DNA from: AP-15 sp963700185
Lineage (GTDB): Bacteria; Pseudomonadota; Alphaproteobacteria; ATCC43930; CGMCC-115725
Length of the DNA stretch: 64,000 bases
NCBI GenBank assembly: GCA_963700185.1
Contig: CAVOWP010000015.1
Location: forward strand, 97,456 to 161,455
Direction: 5' to 3'
Part shown: positions 15,521 through 24,480 of the stretch, piece after piece
How positions within the stretch are numbered: the first letter of the stretch is position 1
Layout: each line of letters opens with the position of its first letter
Made by a program: the position numbers and the translations under genes
Notes under the pieces: generated by a model
Database searches by the model: none
Told to the model about the DNA's origin: nothing
What the model saw: the letters and a program-made list of their open reading frames with translations, nothing else

Positions 15521-16093
15521 AGATGGCGCGGCGAGCTGAACTCGAACCCGCTTCTCCATGAGGGCGGTGTGTCCCTGCATTCGTCTCCGGCTGCCCGCGG
15601 TCGGGCGTTCGAGCTCGACAAGAACAGATCATGAACCTATATGCGAGCGAGCCTTGTCCGCCCGGAGCCTCGCTGATGCCAGAAATCCTCGCCGATCCGC
15701 TTCTGCCGTCCTGTTATCACCTGTTTCTGGCGGCGGGAATCCAGGAGTCTCAATGGCTTGATCCTGATTCTGTTGTGCCTCGCCTGCGATGCGTCGGGGC
15801 GTTTCGCGAACACCGGATAGAAATTTAGTTCTGCCGGCGTGATCGAAGCCACAGACGCGAATTGGACGCTGGATAGACAAAACACTACCCCTCCGGCGCT
15901 TGACTTAACGAAGCGTCGGCACCCGCACATATTTCGGTCCGTGAACTGTGACCCAGCTCACACCTCTCATCGACGCGGATGGATACCATACGTACGGGAA
16001 ATGGACCTGGGCGATCGGCGCCGCGGGTCAGACCCGGCTTGTCGCGGCCAGCGCTAGACCGCGCCTTCATCAACGCAACAGGAGAGACAGAAT
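15521..16093 (+). other. Unassigned stretch between the ALDH island and the repeat protein
   Basis: No supported gene. Short frames (for example from 15631) have no recognisable motifs. A good ribosome binding site (caggagaga, about 16078-16086) at its end serves the next gene. Confidence 0.3.
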
Positions 16094-18035
16094 ATGAGCA
16101 AAACTCACGCGCTTGCCGAGAGACGAACCGCGGGCGGCGGCAAGAGTGCAAGGAGCGCGGAAACCGGAACCGCCGGCGGCGGCGATCTTATTGTCGAGAG
16201 CACCCTTTCGGGTCCGGCGGCAACCGCCGCGGGCGGTAACGGCGCCCCACTCCCCATCGTCCACGACCTCGGCATGTTCCAAGGCGTGGCCGGCGGGACA
16301 GCCGCATCGGCAGCGTCGGCCGCTCCCGCCGGCCAGGCCGGCGTGGCCGGCGGCGACGCGCCGGCCGCGACCCCGTCCGCCACCCCGTCTGCGTCGGCCG
16401 TCGCAGGCGGCGATGCGGCGATGGGGGCTGAAGCCCCCGTTGCGCGTGCCGGCGGCGATACGGCGCTCGGCCGCGATTTGCCGGCATTCCATGTGTTCGG
16501 CCCGCGCGACCACGTGATGACCGAAGCCGCGGTCCCCGGCCTCGGCGATGTCGGCAACAACCCGAACTACATACAGCGTGGCAGCACGGCGCATTTTGTC
16601 GTTTTCTACGACAGCGCGCTCGGCAACGCCGGCGCCAGTGCGGCCGACGCCGTGCTCGGCAAATGTGAGGCGGACTTCAATACCTTGCGCGGCTGGTTCA
16701 GCAATACGACACCGGGCAGCCTGCCGTTCAATGTCTACATCACCACTGCCTCCAACGGCGCCAGCCACGCGAGTTGCTCGTCGACCACGCTCTACCTGGG
16801 CGCCAATTCGAGCAATCCGATCAACAACTCTTTCGTCCTCCAGTTGCTGATCGCCGAAGAGGACGAGGTGTTCGAAGCCGCGTTCGGCCATGGCTGGAAT
16901 TGCGGCGCCAGCAACGGCGAGGGCCTCTCCCGCGTGCTGGCCAACGACCTTTATCCAGGCGCCGAACCGTCCAATTTCGTCTCTTCCGCTTCCTGGCTCG
17001 ACGCGCCCGGGCGCCCCGACTGGATCAACAACACGGAAGGCACCGACCAGCACTACGTATCGATCGGCTGCTCGGTGCTGTTCCTCAACTGGATGCGCTT
17101 TCAGCTCGGCTACAGCTGGACCCAGATCATCGCCGCCGGGGACTTCTAACCTGGCGAAGACCTACCAGAACCTCACCGGCCAGACCGACGGCTACGCGTT
17201 GTTCATGGCGCTGATGGACCGCACCTATCCGCGCGGTACTCCCTCGGGGCTGACCACGGACAACCCGTTCCCGCTCCAGGATGTCGCCTATACCGGCGTC
17301 TTCCGCCCTGGCAGCGGCGCGGAATGGGTGGTGCCCGCACAGCCCTGGTCGGCGATGTTCAACACCGTCAACGGCTACTTCAAGCAGGGTCTGTACGCCG
17401 AGGCGCTGAACATCGTAGCCGACGACGACAACATCCTATATTCGGCCGTTTTCCGCCCCAGCAGCGGCGCCGAGTGGGTGGTGCCGGCTGAGCCGTGGTC
17501 GTCGATTGCGACCGTCATCGACAACTACTTCAAGCAGGGCCTGTACGTGACCGCACTCGGCATCGCGGAGGCCGGCAACGAGGTGCTGTACTCCGCCGTA
17601 TTCCGCCCCGGCAGCGGTGCTGAATGGGTGGTCTCGGCGCAGCCCTGGCCGCAGTTCGCCACCACGGTAAACAACTACTTCAAGCAAGGCCTCTATGTGG
17701 CCGCGATTGCGGCGACGATCCAGAACGGCGTGGTGCTGTACTCCGCCGCCTTCCGCCCCGGCAGCGGCGCCGAATGGGTGGTCTCCGCACAACCCTGGTC
17801 GAGCTTCGCACCGACCGTGGACAACTACCTCAAGCAAGGCCTCTATGCGGCCGGCATCGCGGTGGTCGAGAGCTCGACCGGGCCGCTCTATACGGCGGTG
17901 TTTCGTCCCGGTCCCGGCGGGGCGGAATGGGTGCTCGGCAATTACCTGTGGAAAGATTTCGCCAAGCAGACAGACACGTATTTCGCCCAGGGCCTCTACG
18001 CCACCGGCATCGCCGCCTCCCGACTGGCGGTCTAG
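16094..18035 (+). pseudogene. Large repeat protein with C-terminal BTRD1-like tandem repeats, one frameshift in a G run
   Basis: Two frames form one protein of about 646 residues. Residues 1-125 are Gly/Ala/Pro-rich low complexity without a classical signal peptide. Residues about 130-350 form a globular domain (HFVVFYDSALGNAGASAADA; FGHGWNCGASNGEGLSRVLA; a WINNTEGTDQHYVSIGC block) that I cannot assign. After a stop at 17149 the +1 frame continues NLAKTYQNLTGQTDGYALF. Removing one G from GGGG at about 17139-17142 joins them. The rest is five repeats of about 43 residues of the form YSAVFRPGSGAEWVV...W..F...V..YFKQGLY..GIA. These resemble Pfam's bacterial tandem repeat domain 1, known from polyglycine hydrolases and other secreted proteins. 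The ribosome binding site is strong. No secretion signal is visible, so export is inferred only from the repeat family. Confidence 0.65.
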
Positions 18036-18049
18036 CGCCACCGGCGAAA

Positions 18050-18087
18050 CCCCCACCCTGACCCTCCCCCGCTCGCGGGGGAGGGAG
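18050..18087. repeat. Palindromic repeat (REP-like), copy R4
   Basis: CCCACCCTGA then CCCTCCCCCGC-TC-GCGGGGGAGGG, with the right arm truncated. It lies 15 bases after the repeat-protein stop and might act as a transcription terminator or mRNA stabiliser. Confidence 0.85.
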
Positions 18088-18242
18088 TACTTTTCCTGCC
18101 GTGCCTATTCGGGCTTTATCGGCATCGGCTTGAGGTCGGGATGAAGGCATAGGCGGCGTTGCGGAACGAGGCGAGATTGCCGGAGTGACTTGCTTAGTGG
18201 ACGGGAAGCACATTAAAAAGCCGGTGGGGAGGGATTTGTGCC

Positions 18243-18731
18243 ATGTCCTGTGAGTACCGGTTTGGAGCGCCCCGCGCTCTTGCTACATCGCCCGTTCTTT
18301 GCTTGGCCTGCGCGTTGTTGATTTCCGGCTGCTCCGACCTGAAGAAGGCGATTGGGTTGGAACATACGACGCCCGACGAGTTTGCCGTCGAATTGCGCGC
18401 ACCGCTGACGATGCCGCCCGACTTCAATCTGCGCCCGCCGCAACCCGGCGCCGCGCGGCCGCAAGAGAAGAGTTCCGATCAACAGGCCCGCCAAGTCATC
18501 GAACAGGCGGGACCCGGCGAGCCGGGCAAGCAGGCGCCCGATTTCCGCTTGCGTCGTGCCGAGGACGGGCTTCCCGACATCGGCGCCCGCAGCGGTCAGG
18601 CGCCGGACCCGAACGCGGTGGTCGGGGAGCAGAGCCTGTCGAGCAAGCTTTTGGACTACCAGCCGACCACCGAAGCCCAGCCCGCGCCGGTCGAGAAACG
18701 CGAAACCACCCCGCTGAAGGGAGTTTATTGA
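18243..18731 (+). CDS. DUF3035 lipoprotein
   Basis: 162 residues with a signal peptide and lipobox (LACALLISGCSDLKKAIGLE), so it is probably lipid-anchored. The mature part is Pro/Gln-rich with APLTMPPDFNLRPPQPGAAR, characteristic of the alphaproteobacterial DUF3035 family that is regularly found just upstream of two M16 peptidase genes, as here. Its function is not established; an envelope role is inferred. The stop overlaps the TTG start of the first M16 gene. Confidence 0.85.
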   Translation: MSCEYRFGAPRALATSPVLCLACALLISGCSDLKKAIGLEHTTPDEFAVELRAPLTMPPDFNLRPPQPGAARPQEKSSDQQARQVIEQAGPGEPGKQAPDFRLRRAEDGLPDIGARSGQAPDPNAVVGEQSLSSKLLDYQPTTEAQPAPVEKRETTPLKGVY

Positions 18732-20107
18732 CCGACCGGTACGGCAGGCCCTCTCCTTGTGATTGCGGGGGCAGGGGCATCGCCTTGGTCGCTGTCGCGT
18801 GCTTCGCATTGGCTCTGCTTGTGGCGCCCGCATCGGCGCAGCGTTTCGGTGCCGAGAGCTTCACGCTCAGCAACGGGATGCAGGTGGTGGTCGTGCCGAA
18901 CCATCGCGTCCCGGCCGTGATGCAGATGGTCTGGTACAAGCTCGGGGCTGCCGACGACCCGCTCGGAAAATCCGGCATCGCCCATTTCCTCGAACATCTG
19001 ATGTTCAAGGGAACGGCCGCCAACCCGCCGGGCGCCTTCACGGCGTCGATTGCGCGCAACGGCGGGCGCGACAACGCATTCACGACGCAGGACTACACCG
19101 CCTATTACGAGACGATTGCCCGCGACCGGCTGGACCTCGTCATGCGGCTGGAAGCCGACCGGATGACCGGGCTGGTGCTCGACGACAAGGTCGTGCTGCC
19201 CGAGCGCGACGTCGTTCTCGAGGAGCGGCGAATGCGGATCGACAACGAGCCGGCGTCATTGCTCGCCGAGCAGCTGCGCGCGACGCTCTTTCTGCACCAT
19301 CCCTACCGCAATCCGACGATCGGCTGGGTCAACGAAATCCGACTGCTCGGCACCGAAGACGCGTTGGCTTCCTATCGCAAGTGGTACGCCCCCAATAACG
19401 CCATCTTGGTGATCGCGGGCGATGTCGATTCGGCCGCAGTGCGCCCGCTCGCCAAATCTTATTTTGGACCCATCCCATCTCAAAGCCTGCCTGCCCGTGT
19501 GCGGGTCGAGGAACCGCGGCACTATGCGGCGGCGCGGCTCGAGATGAAGAGCGCGCGCGCGGCGCAGCCGCGGTGGAACCGCTCCTATCTCGCTCCGAGT
19601 TATCGTGCCGGCGAAACGGCGCAAGCCTACCCGCTGCAGGTTCTCGCCGAGATTCTCGGCGGCGGCGCCGGCTCGCGGCTCTACAAGACACTGGTGCTCG
19701 ACCGCGGTCTGGCGCTCTCAGCCGGCGCCCATTATACGCCGAGCACAATCGATCTGGCGACCTTCGGCCTCTATGCGACCCCAAAGCCTGGGGTCTCGGT
19801 TGCCGACCTGGAAGCGGCCATCGATGGCGAGCTCCACCGGCTCGTGCGGGACGGGGTCGATCCGGACGAGCTCCGGCGCGCAAAGGACCGCATGCAGGCG
19901 GCTTCGATCTATGACAGGGACAGCCTGTCCGGCCCGCCTAATATCATCGGGGCGGCGCTCGCCATTGGCCAGCGCCTCGAGGAGGTCGAGGCGTGGCCCG
20001 ACCGGATCGGCGCGGTAACAGCGGCGGAAATCGACAATGCGGCGCGCTCGGTCCTTATCGAGCGGAATTCCGCGACCGGCGTGCTGCTGCCGGAACCGAC
20101 CTCTTAA
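18728..20107 (+). CDS. M16-family zinc metallopeptidase (catalytic subunit)
   Basis: 459 residues from a TTG start that overlaps the DUF3035 stop (TTGA) and has a GAAGGGA site upstream. An N-terminal hydrophobic signal ends ALLVAPASAQ, predicting export to the periplasm. The inverted zinc motif HxxEH is present in SGIAHFLEHLMFKGT (H86, E89, H90), with the distal glutamate in VLEERRMRIDNEP. The C-terminal half has the ILGGGAGSRLYK motif of the inactive second domain. It probably forms a heterodimer with the next gene's product and degrades peptides or misfolded proteins. Confidence 0.93.
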   Translation: MTDRYGRPSPCDCGGRGIALVAVACFALALLVAPASAQRFGAESFTLSNGMQVVVVPNHRVPAVMQMVWYKLGAADDPLGKSGIAHFLEHLMFKGTAANPPGAFTASIARNGGRDNAFTTQDYTAYYETIARDRLDLVMRLEADRMTGLVLDDKVVLPERDVVLEERRMRIDNEPASLLAEQLRATLFLHHPYRNPTIGWVNEIRLLGTEDALASYRKWYAPNNAILVIAGDVDSAAVRPLAKSYFGPIPSQSLPARVRVEEPRHYAAARLEMKSARAAQPRWNRSYLAPSYRAGETAQAYPLQVLAEILGGGAGSRLYKTLVLDRGLALSAGAHYTPSTIDLATFGLYATPKPGVSVADLEAAIDGELHRLVRDGVDPDELRRAKDRMQAASIYDRDSLSGPPNIIGAALAIGQRLEEVEAWPDRIGAVTAAEIDNAARSVLIERNSATGVLLPEPTS

Positions 20108-20131
20108 GCACGGCCGACCTCTTAAGCACGT
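20096..20131. repeat. Short tandem duplication between the two M16 genes
   Basis: The 17-mer CCGACCTCTTAAGCACG occurs twice, 18 bases apart; the first copy contains the stop codon of the upstream gene. It is probably simple slippage. Confidence 0.8.
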
Positions 20132-20141
20132 CACACGTCAG

Positions 20142-21473
20142 ATGCACAGATCCGTACTGGCGCTCCTGCTGCTGCTCTGGGCGCCCGGCGCCGGGGCGAT
20201 GACGATCGAACGGGTGACCAGTCCCGGCGGCATCGAGGCCTGGCTCGTCGAGGATCATACGCTTCCGGTCGTGTCCGTCCGGTTTGCCTTTCCCGGCGGC
20301 GCCGCGCTCGACCCGCCCGGCAAGGCCGGGCTCGCGGCCATGGCCGTATCGCTGCTCGACGAAGGCGCCGGTCCTTACGATACCGCAGCGTTCAAGACGC
20401 GCCTCGAAGATCTCGCCGCGAATTTGCGGTTCACCGCCGGGCGGGACGAAGTTGGCGGCAGTTTGCGCAGCTTGAAGGCGAATCTGTCCGAGGCGGCGGG
20501 TCTGTTGCGCGCGGCGCTTACCTCGCCGCGGTTTGAGCCGGCCGCGATCGAGCGGGTGCGCGGCGAGTTCGCGGCGTCGCTCTCGCAGCAGGCGCACAGC
20601 CCGCGCGCGCTCTCCGATCGCCTGTGGATGCGCGACGCCTTCGAGGATCATCCCTATGGCGAGAACGTCGATGGGACGCTGACCAGCGTCGTCGCGATTA
20701 CGCGAGAGGATCTGATGGGTTTCGCCGGGCAGCGGCTGCGGCGTGCCGGGCTGATTATCGGCGCTGTGGGCGACATCAAGGCCGACGACCTCGCGGCGCT
20801 AATAGACCAAGTGTTCGGCGGTCTGCCGGCGGGCGGCGGCGAGACCCCGGTTGCCGAAACCAAACCGGCGGAGAATGGCGGGGTGCTGATCACGCGGCGG
20901 CCGGTGCCGCAAAGCGTCGTTACTTTCGGCCAAATCGGGCCGAAACGAGACGATCCCGATTGGTACGCGGCGCGCCTGGTGAACGACGTTCTCGGCGGCG
21001 GCGGGTTTCGCGGGCGGCTGATGCGGGAGATTCGCGAAAAGCGCGGGTTGGCCTATGGCGTGTCGACCGAGCTCGTCTCGTTTCGGCATGCCGGGCTGAT
21101 CCTCGGCAGTGTCGCGACCGAGAATGCGCGGGTGGCGCAGTCGATCGCCCTCATACGGGCGGAGTGGCGGCGGATGCACGACGAAGGCCCGAGTGAGGCG
21201 GAACTCGATCTCGCCAAGGACTTTCTGGTCGGGTCCTTTCCTCTGACCCTCGATACGAGTGCGCGGGTCGCCTCGCTGCTCGTCGAGATCCAGCTGGACA
21301 ATCTCGGCATCGACTACCTCGACCGCCGGGCGGCGCTCTTCGGGGCCGTGACCCTGGATCAGGCCAAGAGGGTCGCTCATACGCTGCTCGACCCCGACGG
21401 GTTGAGTTTCGCCGTCGTCGGCGATCCCGCCGATTTGACCCCGACCCGCATCGTGCCCGACCCGGGACTTTGA
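20142..21473 (+). CDS. M16-family peptidase-like partner lacking the zinc motif
   Basis: 443 residues from ATG 20142. The signal peptide reads MHRSVLALLLLLWAPGAGA. The fold matches M16 proteins, but where HxxEH should be the sequence reads GKAGLAAMAVSLLDEGAG, so zinc cannot be bound. The C-terminal domain keeps VNDVLGGGGFRGRLMREIRE, KRGLAYGVSTEL and the conserved Arg-Tyr substrate region. This is the usual non-catalytic subunit of bacterial M16 heterodimers. It overlaps the next gene (TGATG). Confidence 0.92.
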   Translation: MHRSVLALLLLLWAPGAGAMTIERVTSPGGIEAWLVEDHTLPVVSVRFAFPGGAALDPPGKAGLAAMAVSLLDEGAGPYDTAAFKTRLEDLAANLRFTAGRDEVGGSLRSLKANLSEAAGLLRAALTSPRFEPAAIERVRGEFAASLSQQAHSPRALSDRLWMRDAFEDHPYGENVDGTLTSVVAITREDLMGFAGQRLRRAGLIIGAVGDIKADDLAALIDQVFGGLPAGGGETPVAETKPAENGGVLITRRPVPQSVVTFGQIGPKRDDPDWYAARLVNDVLGGGGFRGRLMREIREKRGLAYGVSTELVSFRHAGLILGSVATENARVAQSIALIRAEWRRMHDEGPSEAELDLAKDFLVGSFPLTLDTSARVASLLVEIQLDNLGIDYLDRRAALFGAVTLDQAKRVAHTLLDPDGLSFAVVGDPADLTPTRIVPDPGL

Positions 21474-22213
21474 TGACTATCCGGGTCGGAATTGGTGGCT
21501 GGGTGTTTCCGCCGTGGCGCGGTGTTTTCTATCCGCCCGGCCTGCCGCAAGCGCGAGAACTCGCCCATGCGAGCCGCCAAGTCACCGCGATCGAGATCAA
21601 CGGCACCTTCTACGGTTCGCAAAAGCCGGCGAGCTTTCGCCGCTGGCACGACGAGACGCCGGAGAATTTTATCTTTTCGCTGAAGGGCCCGCGTTTTGTC
21701 ACGCACCGCTCCGATCTGGCGACGGCCGGCCCTTCGATCGACCGCTTCTTTTCTACCGGCGTGCTCGAACTGGGCGACAAGCTCGGGCCGGTCCTGTGGC
21801 AATTCAATCCGCGGATGGCTTTCGACGAAGCCGGTTTCGCCGCCTTTCTCGAATTGCTGCCGCAGCAGCTCGACGGCCGCGCGATACGCCATGTCGTCGA
21901 GGTGCGCCACCGCAGCTTCGCCGTGCCGTCCTTCACCGAGCTGTTGCGCCGGCATCGCGTCGTCGTCGCTCTGGTCGACGACGACAACTATCCCGCGTTC
22001 GAAGCGATCACCGGCGACTTCGTCTACGCTCGCCTGCGCCGTTGCGCGGAGGGCGAACCGACCGGCTATGCGCCGGACGCGCTCGATGCTTGGGCCGAGC
22101 GCTTCCGCCAACACGCACAGAGCGGACACGACTGCTTCGTCTACTTCATCAATGGCGCGAAGGTCCGCGCTCCCGCCGCGGCACAGGCGCTTCTTCAGAG
22201 ACTCGCGAAATAG
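21473..22213 (+). CDS. DUF72 family protein
   Basis: 246 residues from ATG 21473, overlapping the M16 stop. TIM-barrel-like DUF72 features: TIRVGIGGWVFPPWRGVFYP, TAIEINGTFYGSQKPASFRR, FIFSLKGPRFVTHR, LGPVLWQFNPRM and VEVRHRSFAVPSF. The family's function is unknown; glutamates and histidines in these blocks are invariant. It is probably transcribed with the M16 pair. Its last 19 bases overlap the end of the convergent MetE-like gene. Confidence 0.9.
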   Translation: MTIRVGIGGWVFPPWRGVFYPPGLPQARELAHASRQVTAIEINGTFYGSQKPASFRRWHDETPENFIFSLKGPRFVTHRSDLATAGPSIDRFFSTGVLELGDKLGPVLWQFNPRMAFDEAGFAAFLELLPQQLDGRAIRHVVEVRHRSFAVPSFTELLRRHRVVVALVDDDNYPAFEAITGDFVYARLRRCAEGEPTGYAPDALDAWAERFRQHAQSGHDCFVYFINGAKVRAPAAAQALLQRLAK

Positions 22214-23364
22214 AGCTTGGGGTCGGCGGCTCGGATGTGGGCTTCGGGGAGGCCGAGTTCGCGGCGCACGATGTTGGTGCCTTCGACGAGCGCCACGCAT
22301 TTGTAATAGGCGATGCGGCGGGAGAGACCTTCGCGGCCAAAGCCGCAGTCGGTGGTGATCACAAGATGCTCGGGCGGGATGTATTCGAGCGCCTTCCTGA
22401 TCAGGCCGGCCACATGCTCGGCCGGTTCGACGACGGTGTTGCAGTGGTTGACGACGCCGATGCCGATTTTCTTGTCGGTCTTGAGTTTGGCGAAGAGCGG
22501 CAGGTCCCGGCCGTCATTGCTGGCGCATTCGAAGGTGATGACGTCAGCATTGAGCTGCAACAGATATGGCAGGGCGCGCTCGTAGCTCGGCACCTCCCAA
22601 TAGACGCGCTGCTGATTGGGATTGCCCCAGCAGGTGTGCACCCAGATCTCGGCATCGACGCCGGCCAGCTGGCGGTTGAAGGCCTCGGTCTGGAATTCGA
22701 GTTCGGCATCGGTGCAGTCGGGCCGCGTCGTAAGGCCATGGTGGCGCGGCTCCTCGACTTGGATCACCGGGCAGCCGACAGCTGCCAATTCGCGCAATTC
22801 GGCGTTCATGATGTCACAGAGGTCGAGCACCATCGCCTTGTCGTCGGCGTAGTGTTCGTTCCACAGCATGCTCGCCAAGGCCGGCGCGCAGATCGCACCG
22901 AACTTGACCGGGCGGTCGCTGAGCCGCTGTGCGATCTGCCACAATGCTGCGTATTCGAGCGGCCCACGCGTCAGCTTCTTTTTGACGATGGCGGGCTGAT
23001 AGGCCTCCTGCACCTCCCACAGGATCTTGCCGGGGCGGATGTCGTGCCGCGCCATCCAGCCCTGCGAGGTGCTGCGGTGGCCGTCAATGCCGCCCAGCCG
23101 CTCGATCGGGTAGAAGAACCAAGACTTGCCGCCGACCGCGAGGTCGAACCGGCTGTCGCCGTCGGTCACGATGTCGAGCCCGGCGGCTTCCTGCGCATTG
23201 ATGATCGCCGCGACGGCATCGAGATACTGCTCGCGAAACACCGAGTCGCCGAGGGCTGCCTTGAACGATCGCCCGTCAAGGCTCGCGTCATACCATAACG
23301 GGCGCGGATACGATCCGGTGATCGCAGTCGGCAATACCATGTCACGCGTAGTCTTCAGCATCAC
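22195..23364 (-). CDS. Cobalamin-independent methionine synthase (MetE C-terminal domain) family protein
   Basis: 389 residues starting GTG-ATG (23364/23361) after an AGGAGAAGGA site. It consists only of the catalytic barrel of MetE, without the N-terminal half. The zinc ligands are visible: His and Cys in WVHTCWGN (about residue 242), Glu in ITFECASN and Cys in ITTDCGFGRE. TGSYPRPLWY and VTDGDSRFD form the substrate loop. Such stand-alone MetE-like proteins act as methyltransferases in methionine synthesis or on other thiols; the methyl donor is not evident. It is convergent with DUF72 and divergent from the SDR gene. Confidence 0.85.
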   Translation of the reverse strand: MMLKTTRDMVLPTAITGSYPRPLWYDASLDGRSFKAALGDSVFREQYLDAVAAIINAQEAAGLDIVTDGDSRFDLAVGGKSWFFYPIERLGGIDGHRSTSQGWMARHDIRPGKILWEVQEAYQPAIVKKKLTRGPLEYAALWQIAQRLSDRPVKFGAICAPALASMLWNEHYADDKAMVLDLCDIMNAELRELAAVGCPVIQVEEPRHHGLTTRPDCTDAELEFQTEAFNRQLAGVDAEIWVHTCWGNPNQQRVYWEVPSYERALPYLLQLNADVITFECASNDGRDLPLFAKLKTDKKIGIGVVNHCNTVVEPAEHVAGLIRKALEYIPPEHLVITTDCGFGREGLSRRIAYYKCVALVEGTNIVRRELGLPEAHIRAADPKLYFASL

Positions 23365-23380
23365 CAGATGTCCTTCTCCT

Positions 23381-23484
23381 CGTCATACCCGCGAAAGCGG
23401 GTATCCAGGGTCGGCGCGTACCCTCGGTCCCCTGTTCAAGCCAGGGGCAAGCTCTGGACTCCCGCTTGCGCGGGAGCGACGATA
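23381..23484. repeat. Long inverted repeat element of the CGTCATACCCGCGAAAGCGGG type
   Basis: About 100 bases. The left end has CGTCATACCCGCGAAAGCGGG and the right end has CCCGCTTGCGCGGGAGCGACG, each a hairpin, with partial complementarity between ends and a CAAGCCAGGGGCAAG middle. This interspersed type is common in alphaproteobacteria. It sits between the divergent MetE-like and SDR genes. Confidence 0.75.
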
Positions 23485-23508
23485 GTACAAAACATGGAGG
23501 CGGGGCCT

Positions 23509-24477
23509 ATGAAGGATTTCGCGGGCAGAATCGCGGTGGTCACCGGCGGCAGCTCGGGGATGGGACGCGAGCTCGTGCGCCAGCTGGCGGCGGAGGCATG
23601 CAACGTCGCGATGTGCGATGTCTCCGAAGAGGGGATGGCGGAAACCCGTCGGCTGTGCGAGGCGGCGGGGATGCCGCAAAGCTTGCGCGTCACGGCGCAT
23701 CTCGCCGATGTGTCCGACGAGCCGCAGGTCGAGAGATTTCGCGACGAGGTCGGCGAGCGTCACGGCACCGACAAGATCCATCTCCTCTTCAACAATGCCG
23801 GCATCGGCGGCGGCGGCAGCATGTTCGCCCATAGCCGCGAGGAGTGGGAAAGGACGTTCAACATCTGCTGGGGCGGGGTCTACAACTGCACCCGCGCTTT
23901 CCTTCCGATGCTGCAGAAGGCGGAGGAGGGCCACATCGTCAATACCAGCAGCGTCAACGGTTTCTGGGCTTCGGTCGGACCGCGCATTCCGCATACCGCC
24001 TATTCTGCGGCAAAATTTGCGGTGAAAGGCTTCACCGAGGCGCTGATCACGGATCTTCGGATCAACGCACCACATATCAAATGCTCGGTCGTCATGCCGG
24101 GCCATATCGGCACCTCGATCCCGCTCAATTCACGCAAGATTCAAAGCGGCAACCTGTCAGAAGAGATCGATGCGAGGCAGATCGCCCAAGCGCGGGCGCG
24201 CATCGCCTCGATGGGCCGGGACGTCTCCACCCTGTCGGATGACGACATTCGCAAGATGGTGGCCGAGCGCGAGCGCCGCTTCCGCGAGGACGCGCCGACG
24301 AGTGCGGCGGAGGCGGCGACGATCATTCTCGACGGGGTCAAGGCCGACGAATGGCGCATCCTGGTCGGCGAGGACGCCCACCAAATCGATGAATTGGTTC
24401 GGCAGTCCCCGGAGCGCGCCTACGAACTCGACTTCTTCGAGAGCTTTGCCGCCAAAGCCGGCTGGCGTATCCCGTAA
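23509..24477 (+). CDS. Short-chain dehydrogenase/reductase
   Basis: 322 residues from ATG 23509, preceded by GGAGGCGGGG. The Rossmann motif TGGSSGMG starts at about residue 13; NNAGIGGGG follows at about 91, catalytic Ser in VNTSSVNGFW, and YSAAK with catalytic Tyr and Lys. The tail after about residue 210 is longer than in minimal SDRs (RERRFREDAPTSAAEAA; a final block with ILVGEDAHQIDEL). Similar SDRs reduce or oxidise hydroxyl groups on steroids and other lipophilic substrates; the substrate here is not predictable. It is convergent with the zinc alcohol dehydrogenase, with three bases between stops. Confidence 0.92.
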   Translation: MKDFAGRIAVVTGGSSGMGRELVRQLAAEACNVAMCDVSEEGMAETRRLCEAAGMPQSLRVTAHLADVSDEPQVERFRDEVGERHGTDKIHLLFNNAGIGGGGSMFAHSREEWERTFNICWGGVYNCTRAFLPMLQKAEEGHIVNTSSVNGFWASVGPRIPHTAYSAAKFAVKGFTEALITDLRINAPHIKCSVVMPGHIGTSIPLNSRKIQSGNLSEEIDARQIAQARARIASMGRDVSTLSDDDIRKMVAERERRFREDAPTSAAEAATIILDGVKADEWRILVGEDAHQIDELVRQSPERAYELDFFESFAAKAGWRIP

Positions 24478-24480
24478 TCG

